This document shows, in pieces, positions 1-7,931 of a stretch of DNA of 64,000 nt (the first letter of the stretch is position 1; each line of letters opens with the position of its first letter). Source of the DNA: Firm-13 sp964617375. Lineage in GTDB: Bacteria > Bacillota > Clostridia > Saccharofermentanales > Saccharofermentanaceae. Made by a program: the position numbers and the translations under genes. The stretch lies in assembly GCA_964617375.1 (NCBI GenBank), contig CAZTXQ010000002.1, positions 57,372 to 121,371 of the forward strand, read 5' to 3'. A model generated the notes under the pieces. It made no database searches. It saw only the letters and a program-made list of their open reading frames with translations, and was not told the DNA's origin.

Positions 1-545
1 AGTTCCTCCGCGGAATCCGGATCTTTGATCACATGAAGCCTCGAGCTACAATCGTAATTCGGAAGAAGCTCTTTTAAGTCATCCGAAACGCAGATGATAT
101 GTTTGAATTTATAGTAGAAGTCATACTGCAGGAAGCGATAAACCGACGGAACAAGACGGTGCATGCGGAAAGGGCCGCAGACGGACATATATTCGCGCGC
201 CGTCAGGCCATACGTTGCGATGACCGGAATCCCCATACGCCTCGCTATGTTCTCCGCCTTGACTTCAAGCGCAAAAGGATACATGACATGTACGAGATCC
301 GCGCCGGCAAGAGCCTTCTTTATGATCTCTTCGTCCGGCTTCCCGTACGAAATGCCGTGACGTGCAGCGGCAAGGGATTTGAAGAGGAGATGTCTTTTCC
401 GGACAGCAAAAGGACCGTCGCCCGGGCGGCAGGACAGGACGCGCACTTCGTGACCGGCCGCAGCAAGAAGCGAGGCCGTTTTCTCTGCGATGCCGGGAAC
501 GCCCCGATCGCCGCCTATTGTATCCGCCACAAGTACGATAATCAT
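1..545 (-). CDS. Glycosyltransferase family 4, N-terminal part (cut by window edge)
   Basis: The minus strand reads open from an ATG at 543-545 to the window edge, about 181 codons. It starts MIIVLVADTIGGDRGVPGIA, followed by EKTASLLAAAGHEVRVL, the glycine-rich loop and first Rossmann helix typical of GT-B family 4 glycosyltransferases. Further on are ADLVHVMYPFALEVKA and GIPVIATYGLT, the usual acceptor-domain strands. An AGAAAGG ribosome binding site precedes the start. The nucleotide-sugar-binding C-terminal half lies outside the window, so neither donor nor acceptor can be inferred. The gene is divergent from pgk-tpi. Confidence 0.8.
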   Translation of the reverse strand, partial: MIIVLVADTIGGDRGVPGIAEKTASLLAAAGHEVRVLSCRPGDGPFAVRKRHLLFKSLAAARHGISYGKPDEEIIKKALAGADLVHVMYPFALEVKAENIARRMGIPVIATYGLTAREYMSVCGPFRMHRLVPSVYRFLQYDFYYKFKHIICVSDDLKELLPNYDCSSRLHVIKDPDSAEE

Positions 546-624
546 TTTTTCGCGCGAAAAGACCTTTCTCGTTTGCACGGTCTTGAACGGACTGTGCAAG
601 GTTCTTTAAAAGTTAGGCATGCTT

Positions 625-654
625 ATTATAGCCGCTCGGTACGGGATTTGTCAT
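625..654 (-). promoter_or_regulatory. Sigma-70-type promoter of the glycosyltransferase
   Basis: Read on the minus strand, ATGACA (649-654) and TATAAT (625-630) are 18 bp apart, about 80 bp upstream of the glycosyltransferase start. The match is good but no start site is measured. Confidence 0.55.
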
Positions 655-748
655 TTACATATGACGTCCGTTCCGCGAAAAGCGCGGATTTGCAGCACTT
701 TTCCCGCGGCAAAACCACGCAGTTTACTCGATATTCACGCTTTTTTCG

Positions 749-777
749 TTGAAACGCCTTGCTTTAACCGTTATAAT
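749..777 (+). promoter_or_regulatory. Sigma-70-type promoter of pgk-tpi
   Basis: TTGAAA (749-754) and TATAAT (772-777) are 17 bp apart, close to the housekeeping consensus. This predicts a leader of roughly 90 nt before the fused glycolytic gene. It is divergent from the glycosyltransferase promoter, with about 95 bp between the two -35 boxes. Confidence 0.7.
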
Positions 778-875
778 AATAACCGCCTGATGCCGTGAAA
801 GCTCTCGGCGGAAGGTATTTGCCCGATGTGATCCCAAGCCCTTCAAGGCTATAAAATACAAGGAGTGTGAATTAT

Positions 876-2822
876 ATGGCAATGGTTCCCAAGAAAAATG
901 TTGAAGATCTGAAAGTCTCCGGTAAAAGAGTTATCGTCCGCGTGGATTTTAACGTTCCTCAGGACAAGAAGACAGGAGCAATCACAGACGACAAGCGTAT
1001 CAAAGGCGCTCTTCCCACAATATCCTATCTCGTAAAAAATAATGCCAAGGTTATTCTCGTTTCCCATCTCGGACGCCCGAAGAACGGACCGGAGGCTATT
1101 TTCTCCATGAAGCCTGCCGCCGACCGTCTCGCCGAGCTTCTCGGACAGCCTGTTATCCTTGCTTCCGACGTAATCGGAGACGATGCCAAGGCGAAGGCCG
1201 CGGCTCTCAAGGACGGCGAAATCCTGATGCTTGAGAATGTCCGTTTTCACAAGGAAGAGACCAAGAACGATCCCGCTTTCGCGGCTCAGCTCGCTTCTCT
1301 TGCGGATCTCTATGTCAACGACGCTTTCGGAACGGCTCACCGCGCACACGCTTCCACGGCCGGCCTTGCGAATTTCCTTCCCTCTGCTTCCGGTTACCTG
1401 ATTGCCAAGGAGCTTGACGTTATGGGCAAGGCTCTCTCCGAGCCGGCACGTCCCTTCGTCGCGATCTTAGGCGGTGCCAAGGTTTCCGACAAGATCGGCG
1501 TTATTGACAACCTGATCGAAAAGGCCGACGCGATCATCATCGGCGGCGGTATGGCATATACATTCTTTGCCGCACAGGGCTATTCCATCGGAACCTCCCT
1601 TTGCGAAGCCGACAAGCTCGACCTTGCCAAGGGTCTTCTCGAGAAGGCTGCCGCCAAGGGCGTCAAGCTTCTTCTCCCTGTAGACAACGTCGTAGCCGAC
1701 GCTTTCTCCGCCGATGCCAACGCAAAGACAGTTGACTCCACACAGATGCCGGACGGCTGGATGGGCCTCGATATCGGACCCAAGACGATCGCTCTTTTCT
1801 CCGAGACCATTGCTACCGCCAAGACGGTTGTATGGAACGGACCTATGGGTGTTTTCGAATTTGACAGATTCGCCGAAGGCACGCGTTCGGTCGCCAAGGC
1901 CGTAGCCGATTCTTCCGCAATTTCCATCATCGGCGGCGGCGATTCCGCAGCGGCTGTTGAGAAGCTCGGATATGCCGACCAGGTCACGCACATTTCCACC
2001 GGCGGCGGAGCCTCTCTCGAATTCCTCGAGGGCAAGGTTCTTCCCGGTATTGACAGCCTTCTTGACAAGGTTCCGTGCCGTACATTTGCGGCCGGCAACT
2101 GGAAGATGAACGCCGGTACTCCGGACGAGGCTGTTAAGCTGATCACAGCGTTGAAGCCTCTCGTCAAGGACGCGACCTCGAAGATCGCTCTGGGCGTTCC
2201 CTTCATGGCGATTCCCGCAGCTCTCGAAGCCACGGCATACACCAACATCAAGATTGCCGCGCAGAACTGCCACTTCAACGACAAGGGTGCCTATACCGGC
2301 GAGATTTCTCCGGTATGGCTTGCGAAGCTCGGCGTAACGTATGTTATTCTCGGACATTCCGAGAGACGCGAGTATTTCGCAGAGACGGACGAGACCGTGA
2401 ACAAGAAGGTTAAGGCTGCCCTCACATGGGGACTTAAGCCGATTGTCTGCTGCGGCGAATCCCTCGACCAGCGCGAATCCGGTGTCACTTTTGATTGGAT
2501 CAAGGGTCAGATCGTAGGCGCTTTCAAGGACATTCCGGCGGAGAAGCTCTGCCAGATCACGATTGCCTATGAGCCGATTTGGGCAATCGGAACCGGTAAA
2601 GTCGCATCCGACGAGCAGGCCGAAGAAGTTTGCGCCTTCATCCGCAGCGTAATCGCAGATCTTTACACGAAGGAAGATGCGGACGCTCTTACCATCCAGT
2701 ACGGCGGTTCCGTAAGCGCCACGTCTGCCGCGGGTCTCTTCTCGCAGGCAAACATCAACGGCGGACTTGTCGGCGGCGCTTCTCTCAAGGCTCCCGACTT
2801 TGCGGCGATCTGCAACGCCTGA
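876..2822 (+). CDS. pgk-tpi: Fused phosphoglycerate kinase - triosephosphate isomerase
   Basis: This 648-residue bifunctional glycolytic enzyme carries two complete domains. Residues 1 to about 395 are phosphoglycerate kinase, with VIVRVDFNVP, SHLGRPKNG, LENVRFHKEE, GGAKVSDKIGV, VVWNGPMGVFE and GGGDSAAAV. From about residue 401 the chain reads directly into triosephosphate isomerase: AAGNWKMN (catalytic Lys), ILGHSERRE (catalytic His near 493) and AYEPIWAIGTGK (catalytic Glu near 566). The junction is short, with no stop or restart. The ATG at 876 is chosen because AGGAG lies 10 nt upstream; the GTG at 867 overlaps that site. A comparable PGK-TIM fusion is known in Thermotoga, but separate genes are usual in Clostridia. 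No gapdh or pgm gene lies alongside. Confidence 0.96.
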   Translation: MAMVPKKNVEDLKVSGKRVIVRVDFNVPQDKKTGAITDDKRIKGALPTISYLVKNNAKVILVSHLGRPKNGPEAIFSMKPAADRLAELLGQPVILASDVIGDDAKAKAAALKDGEILMLENVRFHKEETKNDPAFAAQLASLADLYVNDAFGTAHRAHASTAGLANFLPSASGYLIAKELDVMGKALSEPARPFVAILGGAKVSDKIGVIDNLIEKADAIIIGGGMAYTFFAAQGYSIGTSLCEADKLDLAKGLLEKAAAKGVKLLLPVDNVVADAFSADANAKTVDSTQMPDGWMGLDIGPKTIALFSETIATAKTVVWNGPMGVFEFDRFAEGTRSVAKAVADSSAISIIGGGDSAAAVEKLGYADQVTHISTGGGASLEFLEGKVLPGIDSLLDKVPCRTFAAGNWKMNAGTPDEAVKLITALKPLVKDATSKIALGVPFMAIPAALEATAYTNIKIAAQNCHFNDKGAYTGEISPVWLAKLGVTYVILGHSERREYFAETDETVNKKVKAALTWGLKPIVCCGESLDQRESGVTFDWIKGQIVGAFKDIPAEKLCQITIAYEPIWAIGTGKVASDEQAEEVCAFIRSVIADLYTKEDADALTIQYGGSVSATSAAGLFSQANINGGLVGGASLKAPDFAAICNA

Positions 2823-2871
2823 TCCGGGCTTAAAGTGCGGATAGACGTATCGGACTTATGTAAATCTTAAT

Positions 2872-2931
2872 AATCGGCGTCCCGGAATGAACGGCAAGGA
2901 GATCCCTTCCTGTTCACGAGGGGCGCCGATT
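2872..2931 (+). other. Long imperfect hairpin between pgk-tpi and the metallopeptidase gene
   Basis: AATCGGCG at 2872 pairs with CGCCGATT ending at 2931. A nested stem (GAAC...AAGG / CCTT...GTTC) lies inside. No T-run follows, so it is not a classical terminator. It may be an mRNA-stabilising or processing structure between two genes. Confidence 0.4.
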
Positions 2932-2960
2932 CGCACCCGGAGACAAGGAAAGGAATTCAA

Positions 2961-3698
2961 ATGGGACTTTTCTATTTTTACAGTTACGGCTGGCCTCTTG
3001 CACTGCTTGCGATGCTCTTTTCGATCGGAGCAAGTATCTGGACCAAGGTAACGTTCAACAAGTACAGCAAGATCGCTTCTCAGAGTGGCTTGACCGGGCG
3101 CGACGTCGCCGAGCGTATCTTAAGTTCGCACCAGCTTTCCGGCAAGTTCGGCTATGGGTATTCGGTATCGATCGAGAAAATATCCGGAAATCTCACGGAC
3201 AATTACTCGCCGAAGGATAAGGTGCTACACCTGTCCGAAAGCGTATACGACAGCCGTTCCGTCGCGGCAATCGGCGTGGCGGCCCACGAATGCGGTCATG
3301 CGATTCAGGACGCCTCGGGATTCATTCCGAACAAGATCCGCTCGTTTCTGGTTCCGGTCGCCAATATCGGATCCCGTTTCGGCCCGTACCTCGCGATTAT
3401 CGGTGTCATCATTACATACCGCATGCCCAAAAGCGCAAACGGATTCGGTGATCTGCTCTTTAACGCCGGCATATTGTTCTTCTTCTTTGCCGTGGTCTTC
3501 TATCTGATCACGCTTCCCGTGGAGATCAATGCCAGCCACCGCGCTCTGAAGATTCTTAAGGAGGATAATATCCTCATTGGAAGCGAGCTTTCCGGCGCCA
3601 GAAGTGTTCTTACCGCGGCTGCCATGACCTACGTCGCTGCTGCGGCCGCTGCGATCATCACGCTGATCCGGCTTCTCGGAATGCGAAACAGGCGATAA
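2961..3698 (+). CDS. YugP-family membrane zinc metallopeptidase
   Basis: This 245-residue protein matches the neutral zinc metallopeptidase family typified by B. subtilis YugP. The zinc motif HECGHAIQ lies at about residues 109-116, with a conserved downstream segment ending in LPVEINASHRAL. Hydrophobic helices sit at about 7-25, 125-145, 165-190 and 213-235, so the enzyme is an integral membrane protein. An AAGGAAAGGA site precedes the ATG. Its substrate is unknown. It lies downstream of pgk-tpi in the same direction, about 140 bp away across a hairpin. Confidence 0.88.
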   Translation: MGLFYFYSYGWPLALLAMLFSIGASIWTKVTFNKYSKIASQSGLTGRDVAERILSSHQLSGKFGYGYSVSIEKISGNLTDNYSPKDKVLHLSESVYDSRSVAAIGVAAHECGHAIQDASGFIPNKIRSFLVPVANIGSRFGPYLAIIGVIITYRMPKSANGFGDLLFNAGILFFFFAVVFYLITLPVEINASHRALKILKEDNILIGSELSGARSVLTAAAMTYVAAAAAAIITLIRLLGMRNRR

Positions 3699-3726
3699 CG
3701 GGTTTGTTGAAGATAACAGATGAATA

Positions 3727-3824
3727 GGGGGGCTGTCTCAAAACGAGAGTTGAAGTGCACCCCAAATGTTGGACACCAACCAACATTTGGTGCACTTCAA
3801 GTTGCGAGGCAGCCCCCGGTTTTT
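3727..3824 (+). terminator. Nested palindrome ending in T6: terminator, possibly IS- or MITE-derived
   Basis: Outer arms GGGGGGCTGTCTC (3727-3739) and GAGGCAGCCCCC (3806-3817) enclose an inner inverted repeat of about 20 bp, TTGAAGTGCAC.../...GTGCACTTCAA (3750-3800). GGTTTTTTG follows at once. It would terminate the metallopeptidase transcript. The GGGGCTGTCTC ends and the GTGCAC...TTGG inner arms look like insertion-sequence ends, so a MITE origin is possible. Confidence 0.6.
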
Positions 3825-3858
3825 TGATTTGAATTGACTAAGGCTTTATCTTTGTAAT

Positions 3859-4331
3859 TTCGTATGTACCCGGGCTTCGCGGTGCCTTTTCTGGAACGGA
3901 ATGCACATACGAAATGTGCTTCCAACCGGGATTTCGTATGTGCGCCGGGCTCCGCGGTGCCTTCTCTGGAACGGAATGCACATACGAAATGTGCTTCCAA
4001 CCGGGATTTCGTATGTGCGCCGGGCTTCGAGGTGCCTTTTCTGGAACGGAATGCACATACGAAATGTGCTTCCAACCGGAATTTCGTATGTGCGCCGGGC
4101 TTCGCGGTGCCTTCTCTGGAACGGAATGCACATACGAAATGTGCTTCCAACCGGGATTTCGTATGTGCGCCGGGCTNNNNNNNNNNNNNNNNNNNNNNNN
4201 NNNNNNNNNNNNNNNNNNNNNNNNNNNNNNNNNNNNNNNNNNNNNNNNNNNNNNNNNNNNNNNNNNNNNNNNNNNNGAACGGAATGCACATACGAAATGT
4301 GCTTCCAACCGGGATTTCGTATGTGCGCCGG
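3859..4331. repeat. Tandem array of 75-bp units, each holding a 13-bp inverted repeat
   Basis: GGAACGGA recurs at 3893, 3968, 4043 and 4118, an exact 75-bp period, and the unit resumes after the assembly gap at 4277. Each unit contains GCACATACGAAAT, a 15-nt loop, and ATTTCGTATGTGC, a perfect 13-bp inverted repeat. The remaining 34 nt are also conserved between units, with a few substitutions such as TCCGCGG, TTCGAGG and TTCGCGG. A half unit begins the array. All six frames stay largely open through it because of periodicity, not coding. Confidence 0.9.
4177..4276. other. Assembly gap of 100 Ns
   Basis: Exactly 100 undetermined bases lie inside the 75-bp repeat array. The flanking repeat phase differs from a multiple of 75 by about 8, so the stated length is almost certainly a placeholder. 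The true copy number is unknown. Confidence 0.97.
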
Positions 4332-4391
4332 CTCTTTCGACGGCCCCCGATATTGGGAAATTGGAAATAAAGCGGACCAGGACTCGTCCTT

Positions 4392-4662
4392 TGTCAATGA
4401 TTACACACCAAATCAATCGATTTCGTTTTTTTGGTGTGTATATCAATGAATAGAAATGCGTTTATTCATCAATGATTACCTATTAATTCTGCAAAATTCT
4501 GCGAAATTCTGCTAAATAAGCTAACATACATGTATATCATTGAGCGCAAATGCGTTATTTCGTCAATGGTATACACACCAAATCAGCCATTTCCGCAATT
4601 TGGTGGATAATCAATGGCAGAGACGGATTTATTCGTCAATGATTACCCACCAAATACTTTCA
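4392..4662. repeat. Second, diverged hairpin-repeat cluster with roughly 75-bp spacing
   Basis: The element TCAATGATTAC or TCAATGGTATAC recurs at about 4394, 4469, 4563 and 4636, spacings of 75, 94 and 73. Two units are clear hairpins: CACACCAAA pairs with TTTGGTGTG across a 17-nt loop near 4405-4440, and ACCAAAT pairs with ATTTGGT near 4577-4605. The second unit has lost its palindrome and gained a short ATTCTGC repeat. Confidence 0.65.
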
Positions 4663-4959
4663 TTCTCCAAGTTGTGCATTTTTTCGAACGTAAGCAGTGG
4701 CAATCCAAAACTGGATGCAGGGGAGAGAACTGGGGCACGCTAATCTTGTCACATAGAAGAGCGCAATTCCCTGACGGACGCTGCTTACTCCCGGAGCAAG
4801 CAGGAAACTTGCCGCGATATGCAAAGAAAAGGCTTATCCTCCGTCGCCGGGCATGGAATTCCGGAGCGCGAATCCGACAACGTATTAAAAACGGACGCCG
4901 ACCGGACGGATGAACCGCCGGGCAGCGCCCGAAAAAGGAGGAGGATACGGTACGGGACG
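4663..4959. other. Intergenic stretch without a recognised feature
   Basis: About 300 bp between the repeats and the end of fabD. No reading frame here has a recognisable product or a good ribosome binding site, and no tRNA- or known ncRNA-like signature was seen. Confidence 0.5.
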
Positions 4960-5814
4960 TCAGATCTTTTTTACAAGACCTGTAAGAACCTTGCCCGGCC
5001 CGAGTTCGGTGAATTCGTCATATCCGTCCGCACGCATTCTGCGTACTTCGTCGGTGAAGCGGACGGGCGATATCATATGAGTTTCAAGATAGGCCGGGAA
5101 ATCGGTTCCGACTGCGACCGGAGAGGCCGTCGCATTCGAGTACAGCGGCACGGTAAGTGTCTTGAAGGCAATGCCTTTTGCGAACTCGCGGATGCCGCGG
5201 GCCGCTTCCGACATGAGCGGAGTATGAAAGGCTCCGTTGACCGATAGACGGAGCGCGCGGCGCGCACCGAGCGCCAGAAGTTCTGCGGCGGCTTTCGCGG
5301 CCGCCTCTTCGGTTCCGGCAATCACGACCTGACCTGGGCAGTTATAGTTTACGGGATAGACACCCTCGATCTCCGAGAGACAATCTTCGATCTGACCGTC
5401 GGTAAGTCCGAGAACGGCATACATCGCGCCGGGTGTTTTCTCGGCAGCGGCCTGCATGAGCCGGGCGCGCTCGTTGACGAGAAGAAGAAGATCCGTGAAG
5501 GAGACGAGTCCGGCCGCATAGAGAGCCGTATATTCGCCGAGCGAGAAGCCCGCGAAAGCCGTAGCTGCGGTCGCTTGGGCGGATTCCGGGTTCCCGGAGC
5601 GTTCCTTCTCGAGACATGCGATACTGTGAACGACGATCGCCGGCTGCGAGTACCGCGTCATCGCCAAGTCTGCTTCGGTAAGCTTTGTCAAATCGATGCC
5701 GGTGACTTTTTTCGCATCTTCATAGAGACGTGCGGCATCCGGATATATAGATAAAATCTCTTCCGCCATATGCGTGGTTTGTGCTCCCTGACCGGGAAAA
5801 AGAAGTGCCTTCAT
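4960..5814 (-). CDS. fabD: Malonyl-CoA:ACP transacylase FabD
   Basis: This 284-residue enzyme loads malonyl units onto acyl carrier protein for fatty-acid elongation. It starts MKALLFPGQGAQ, has the nucleophile elbow GFSLGEY (Ser91), the catalytic His197 in NGAFHTPLM, and ends with the conserved ELGPGKVLTGL. A CGGAGG site lies 8 nt before the ATG. In most clostridial fab clusters fabD sits between fabK and fabG. Here it has moved to the opposite strand, divergent from fabH, with FabT-like boxes between the two. Confidence 0.95.
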   Translation of the reverse strand: MKALLFPGQGAQTTHMAEEILSIYPDAARLYEDAKKVTGIDLTKLTEADLAMTRYSQPAIVVHSIACLEKERSGNPESAQATAATAFAGFSLGEYTALYAAGLVSFTDLLLLVNERARLMQAAAEKTPGAMYAVLGLTDGQIEDCLSEIEGVYPVNYNCPGQVVIAGTEEAAAKAAAELLALGARRALRLSVNGAFHTPLMSEAARGIREFAKGIAFKTLTVPLYSNATASPVAVGTDFPAYLETHMISPVRFTDEVRRMRADGYDEFTELGPGKVLTGLVKKI

Positions 5815-5875
5815 TTGATATTTCCTCCGAGTGGTTGACTCATTGCCTCAGTACGTAGTAGAATAACGCCATCGC

Positions 5876-5904
5876 TTTGATAATCAAAATACTTGATTTT
5901 CAAA
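5876..5904. promoter_or_regulatory. Two FabT-like operator boxes between fabD and fabH
   Basis: TTTGATAATCAAA at 5876-5888 is a 6-1-6 palindrome that fits the TTTGATNATCAAA box bound by the MarR-family regulator FabT in streptococci and related Firmicutes. A weaker second copy, CTTGATTTTCAAA, lies at 5892-5904, 16 bp away. On the minus strand the first box overlaps a TTGATT that could be the -35 of fabD (16 bp from TATTCT). No fabT gene is in the window. Confidence 0.6.
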
Positions 5905-5968
5905 CGAAATGCAAGATCTAACCGATTACAGATAAGGATAACATGCGTTCCTTACAAAGGAGAATAAA

Positions 5969-6979
5969 GTGACTGAGGCATATAAAATTCTCGGTACCGG
6001 CTCTTATTTGCCGGAACTGGTCGTCGAAAACGAGCGGTTCTCCGAGATCGTCGAAACGAGTGACGACTGGATTACTACCAGGACGGGAATAAAGAAAAGA
6101 CATTTGAGCACGGGAGAAGCGACCTGGGAGATGGGCGTTAAGGCTGCCCGCAAGGCGCTGGAGATGGCCGATGTTCCCGCGGATCAGATTGACATGATCG
6201 TCGTTACCACCGTGACACCTGATTATATCTCCCCGAATATGGCCTGCATCATTCAGGCGGAGCTCGGCGCGCCAAATGCCTTTTGCTTTGACATCAATGC
6301 TGCCTGTACCGGATTCATCCAGGCCTTCGACATAGCGATGCGATACCTGAAGACCTCCGATATGAAGAATATCCTGATCGTATCGACGGAGAGTCTCTCC
6401 AAGATGACCGATTTTCAGGACAGAAGAGTCTGCGTCCTTTTCGGTGACGGAGCCGGTGCCGTGCTTCTCGGGCGCGGGGAAGACGGACACGATCTGCCGT
6501 ACGAGTGCTTTCTCGGTGCGGACGGTACTTCCGGCCACGCGATTGTCGGCGAGGCTTTCCTCCCTGTGAAGCATCCTTTTATACCGGAAGGGACACCCGA
6601 CCCGGTCAAGAGATACGAACATACGGCGGGGAATTTTTTCACGATGCAGGGGCAGGAGGTGTATCGCTTTGCGACGACCATGATGCCGTTTGCCGTCGAG
6701 AAGGTTCTCGAAAAGGCGGGCCTTACTGTGGCGGATATCGATTACATCGTCCCGCACCAGGCCAATGACCGTATTCTGATGAGCGCCGCGAAAAAGCTCG
6801 GGCTCGCACCAAAAAAAATGATCTCGCACCTGGATGACCAGGGAAACACGTCTTCCTCTTCGATTCCGATCTGCCTTGACCGGGAAGTCCGGGAAGGCCG
6901 CATCACAAGAGGACAGAAGCTCATACTGACAGGATTCGGCGGCGGATTAACCTACGGCGCCCTGCTATTTACGTTTTAA
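5969..6979 (+). CDS. fabH: 3-oxoacyl-ACP synthase III FabH
   Basis: FabH condenses acetyl-CoA with malonyl-ACP to start fatty-acid chains. The 336-residue protein has the catalytic Cys113 in INAACTGF, the His in VPHQAND (about residue 262) and the Asn in QGNTSSSS (about 293). The TTRTGIKKR segment near the N terminus is also typical. The start is a GTG preceded by AAAGGAGA. It opens the eight-gene lipid operon. The 16-nt gap to fabK leaves no room for acpP, which often sits at this point in clostridial clusters. Confidence 0.95.
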   Translation: MTEAYKILGTGSYLPELVVENERFSEIVETSDDWITTRTGIKKRHLSTGEATWEMGVKAARKALEMADVPADQIDMIVVTTVTPDYISPNMACIIQAELGAPNAFCFDINAACTGFIQAFDIAMRYLKTSDMKNILIVSTESLSKMTDFQDRRVCVLFGDGAGAVLLGRGEDGHDLPYECFLGADGTSGHAIVGEAFLPVKHPFIPEGTPDPVKRYEHTAGNFFTMQGQEVYRFATTMMPFAVEKVLEKAGLTVADIDYIVPHQANDRILMSAAKKLGLAPKKMISHLDDQGNTSSSSIPICLDREVREGRITRGQKLILTGFGGGLTYGALLFTF

Positions 6980-6995
6980 CAGGAGGAATTGGGAA

Positions 6996-7931
6996 ATGAA
7001 AACAAGACTTACAGAAATTTTGGGAACCGAATATCCGATGATTCAGGGCGGTATGGCATGGGTTGCCGACGCGTATCTCGCGGCGGCCGTATCGAACGGC
7101 GGAGCGCTGGGACTGATCGCAGCTGGCTCTATGAACGGTGAACTGCTGAGAAAAGAAATTCAGCTCTGCAGAACGCTTACGGATAAGCCGTTTGGTGTTA
7201 ACATCATGTTGATGAATCCCTGTGCGGAGGAGCTCGCGAAAGTAGTAATCGAAGAGAAAGTCCGTGTTGTAACGACGGGAGCCGGTTCGCCGGGTAAATT
7301 TGTCCCCGCATGGAAAGAAGCCGGTATCCGCGTGATTCCGGTCGTCGCATCTACGGGACTTGCCAGACGCATGGAGAGTTTAGGCGTTGACGCGGTCGTC
7401 GCCGAGGGCTGCGAGGCCGGCGGACATATCGGCGAGCTTACGACAATGGTCCTTGTACCGCAGGTCGTTGACGCCGTATCCATTCCGGTTATCGCCGCAG
7501 GCGGTATCGGCGACGGACGCGGAATCGCGGCGGCCAGCATGCTCGGAGCCAGCGGTGTACAGATCGGAACCCGTTTTCTCCTGGCCGAGGAATGCACGAT
7601 TCATCAAAATTATAAGGATCTTGTTATTAAGACCCGCGACATCGATTCGCGCGTAACGGGCCGCTCCGGCGGACACCCCGTACGCTGCATCAAGAACCCT
7701 CTGGTCATGGAGCTGCTTGAGCTCGAGAAAAAGGGCTCGACCTTCGAAGAGATGGAAGCCATCACCGTCGGTTCACTCCGAAAGGCTGTTAAGGACGGCA
7801 ACATCAAGGAGGGTTCGTTTATGGCAGGACAGATTGCGGGACTCATGTCCAAAATTCAGCCCGCCAAAGAAATCATCAGCGAGATGTTTACAGAGTATGA
7901 AGCTCTGATGAAAAAAGGAGGTTCCATATGA
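6996..7931 (+). CDS. fabK: FMN-dependent enoyl-ACP reductase FabK
   Basis: This 311-residue TIM-barrel flavoenzyme performs the last reduction of each elongation cycle. It starts with TEYPMIQGGMAWV and has GCEAGGHIGE, the catalytic-region signature of FabK and nitronate monooxygenase relatives. IPVIAAGGIGDGRGI and GVQIGTRFLL are its phosphate-binding loops for FMN. Its place between fabH and fabG supports FabK over a nitronate monooxygenase. The stop overlaps the fabG start by 4 nt (ATGA), implying translational coupling. Confidence 0.93.
   Translation: MKTRLTEILGTEYPMIQGGMAWVADAYLAAAVSNGGALGLIAAGSMNGELLRKEIQLCRTLTDKPFGVNIMLMNPCAEELAKVVIEEKVRVVTTGAGSPGKFVPAWKEAGIRVIPVVASTGLARRMESLGVDAVVAEGCEAGGHIGELTTMVLVPQVVDAVSIPVIAAGGIGDGRGIAAASMLGASGVQIGTRFLLAEECTIHQNYKDLVIKTRDIDSRVTGRSGGHPVRCIKNPLVMELLELEKKGSTFEEMEAITVGSLRKAVKDGNIKEGSFMAGQIAGLMSKIQPAKEIISEMFTEYEALMKKGGSI

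Noticed and set aside
849..2503. Long minus-strand reading frames opposite pgk-tpi and similar shadows elsewhere
   Set aside because: They lie opposite strongly conserved genes, have no similarity to known families and arise from codon bias.
3859..4331. CRISPR array
   Set aside because: Palindromic repeats of about 41 nt recur regularly, but the intervening 34 nt are the same in every unit, so there are no unique spacers. No cas gene is present.
3797..4453. Overlapping open reading frames on both strands encoding repeats such as MHIRNVLPTG and AHTKSRLEAHF
   Set aside because: All frames stay open because the repeat period is divisible by three. The frames run through the N gap and lack consistent ribosome binding sites. 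They are by-products of the repeat.
3859..4662. Integron attC-like cassette array
   Set aside because: The hairpins lack the RYYYAAC/GTTRRRY core and unpaired features of attC sites. No integrase or cassette genes are present.
4614..4913. Small protein genes or an ncRNA between the repeats and fabD
   Set aside because: Several short open frames exist but none has a good start context or a recognisable product. No conserved RNA signature was seen.
6996..7931. Nitronate monooxygenase instead of FabK
   Set aside because: The families share the fold, but position between fabH and fabG with a 4-nt overlap to fabG makes FabK far more likely. No other enoyl reductase is in the cluster.
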